Of a stretch of 35,055 nt of DNA, positions 34,737-35,055 are shown one piece after another (the first letter of the stretch is position 1; each line of letters opens with the position of its first letter). The notes under the pieces were generated by a model, which made no database searches, was not told the origin of the DNA, and saw only the letters and a list, made by a program, of their open reading frames with translations. The position numbers and the translations under genes were made by a program. Source of the stretch: a virus; the IMG/VR virus record IMGVR_UViG_3300010938_000092, positions 1 through 35,055 of that record; one strand, written 5' to 3'.

Positions 34737-35055
34737 ATGGCAGGCTCAATATATTTATCTAAAGAAGACGGTTATCACATACTCCAAGAGGATGGTTCTC
34801 TAATTATTTTAGATGGAAGATTGGATATTTCGTTGTCAGATTATGAAATAATTACCGACCCATACAATAGTAATCTTCCTTATAATGAACAGAGAACATA
34901 TAATGAGGATAGTGGAGAAAGTGTTTTAGTTCGATATCCAATAACTATTGGAGTTTCTGATTATAATCTAATAGTTGACCCATATAATAGTAATTTACCA
35001 TATAATGAACAGAGAACATATAATGAGGATAGTGGAGAAAGTGTTTTAGTTCGAT
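34737..35055 (+). CDS. Repeat-rich tail fibre protein, N-terminal part (runs off the window)
   Basis: Open from the ATG at 34737 to the window end, 106 complete codons. After a short head (SIYLSKEDGYHILQEDGSLI) come two 40-residue repeats (DPYNSNLPYNEQRTYNEDSG, then ESVLVRYPITIGVSDY), nearly identical at DNA level. The start of the window continues the same repeat in the same frame, so this is most likely the 5' part of the gene ending at 992. It probably encodes an elongated fibre. The number of repeats may be underestimated if assembly collapsed them. Confidence 0.6.
   Translation, partial: MAGSIYLSKEDGYHILQEDGSLIILDGRLDISLSDYEIITDPYNSNLPYNEQRTYNEDSGESVLVRYPITIGVSDYNLIVDPYNSNLPYNEQRTYNEDSGESVLVR
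34857..35055 (+). repeat. 120-base tandem repeat in the fibre gene, window edge
   Basis: The GACCCATA-type unit starts at 34857 and again at 34977, period 120 bases. The run TTATAATGAACAGAGAAC and what follows is identical in both. Bases 34993-35027 match bases 1-35 of the window exactly, after which the copies diverge. Confidence 0.8.

Noticed and set aside
34857-35055. CRISPR array or simple terminal redundancy at the window ends
   Set aside because: The repeats are 120-base in-frame protein-coding units with no spacers, and the copy at base 1 diverges after 35 bases.

Overview
The window reads as a near-complete genome of a tailed, podovirus-like bacteriophage: AT-rich, densely packed, standard genetic code (TAA, TAG and TGA all act as stops), and no tRNA genes seen. 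No host marker gene is present, so the host is unknown. Clues are murein-active enzymes (a bacterial host with peptidoglycan), sigma70-type promoters with TTGACA and TATAAT-like boxes, and many genes starting with no Shine-Dalgarno (SD) sequence, some apparently leaderless. The window ends share an exact 35-base match inside a repeat, and joining base 35055 to base 1 keeps the reading frame of one fibre gene. The simplest reading is a circular or circularly permuted genome cut inside that gene.

Layout in transcription order, starting at the divergent control region (about 23290-23760). Rightward from 23759: a putative DNA-binding protein, small and large terminase subunits, portal, a PurD-like ATP-grasp enzyme, scaffold, major capsid protein, small virion proteins and fibres up to the right end. 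The module continues across the join at the left end: repeat fibre, head-tail adaptor fused to Ig-like domains, tail hub, transglycosylase, three paralogous fibre-like proteins, a LysM coiled-coil protein and a 1467-residue putative ejection protein. Lysis follows (11455-12852: XhlA-like protein, CHAP endolysin, holin-like peptides). Then comes a nucleic-acid module (13011-17490: HNH protein, metallophosphoesterase, DUF1016-N-like protein, NinG-like protein, zinc-ribbon protein, gp32-like single-strand DNA-binding protein). From 17554 to 20211 lies a patchwork of small unknown genes, followed by a family-4-type glycosyltransferase. A single leftward block of seven small genes (21511-23290) has its own strong promoter and classic GGAGGTG ribosome sites.

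No major tail protein, tape-measure protein, tail sheath, DNA polymerase, helicase, primase, integrase or recognisable repressor was found. The absence of long-tail genes and the adaptor/hub/ejection set support a short tail. Replication must rely on host enzymes or on unrecognised genes.

Most unusual signals: (i) an 18-base start cassette (ATGAAAAAACAAAATAAA, MKKQNK) that recurs at or inside unrelated small genes; (ii) promoters whose -10 box lies only 6-9 bases before the ATG, so the mRNAs would be leaderless; (iii) two strongly structured non-coding stretches, four tandem hairpins at 15296-15446 and a promoter-led multi-stem RNA at 19485-19690; (iv) an ATP-grasp ligase gene between portal and scaffold; (v) a fibre built of 18-19-residue repeats; (vi) a 236-base two-frame overlap before the terminase.
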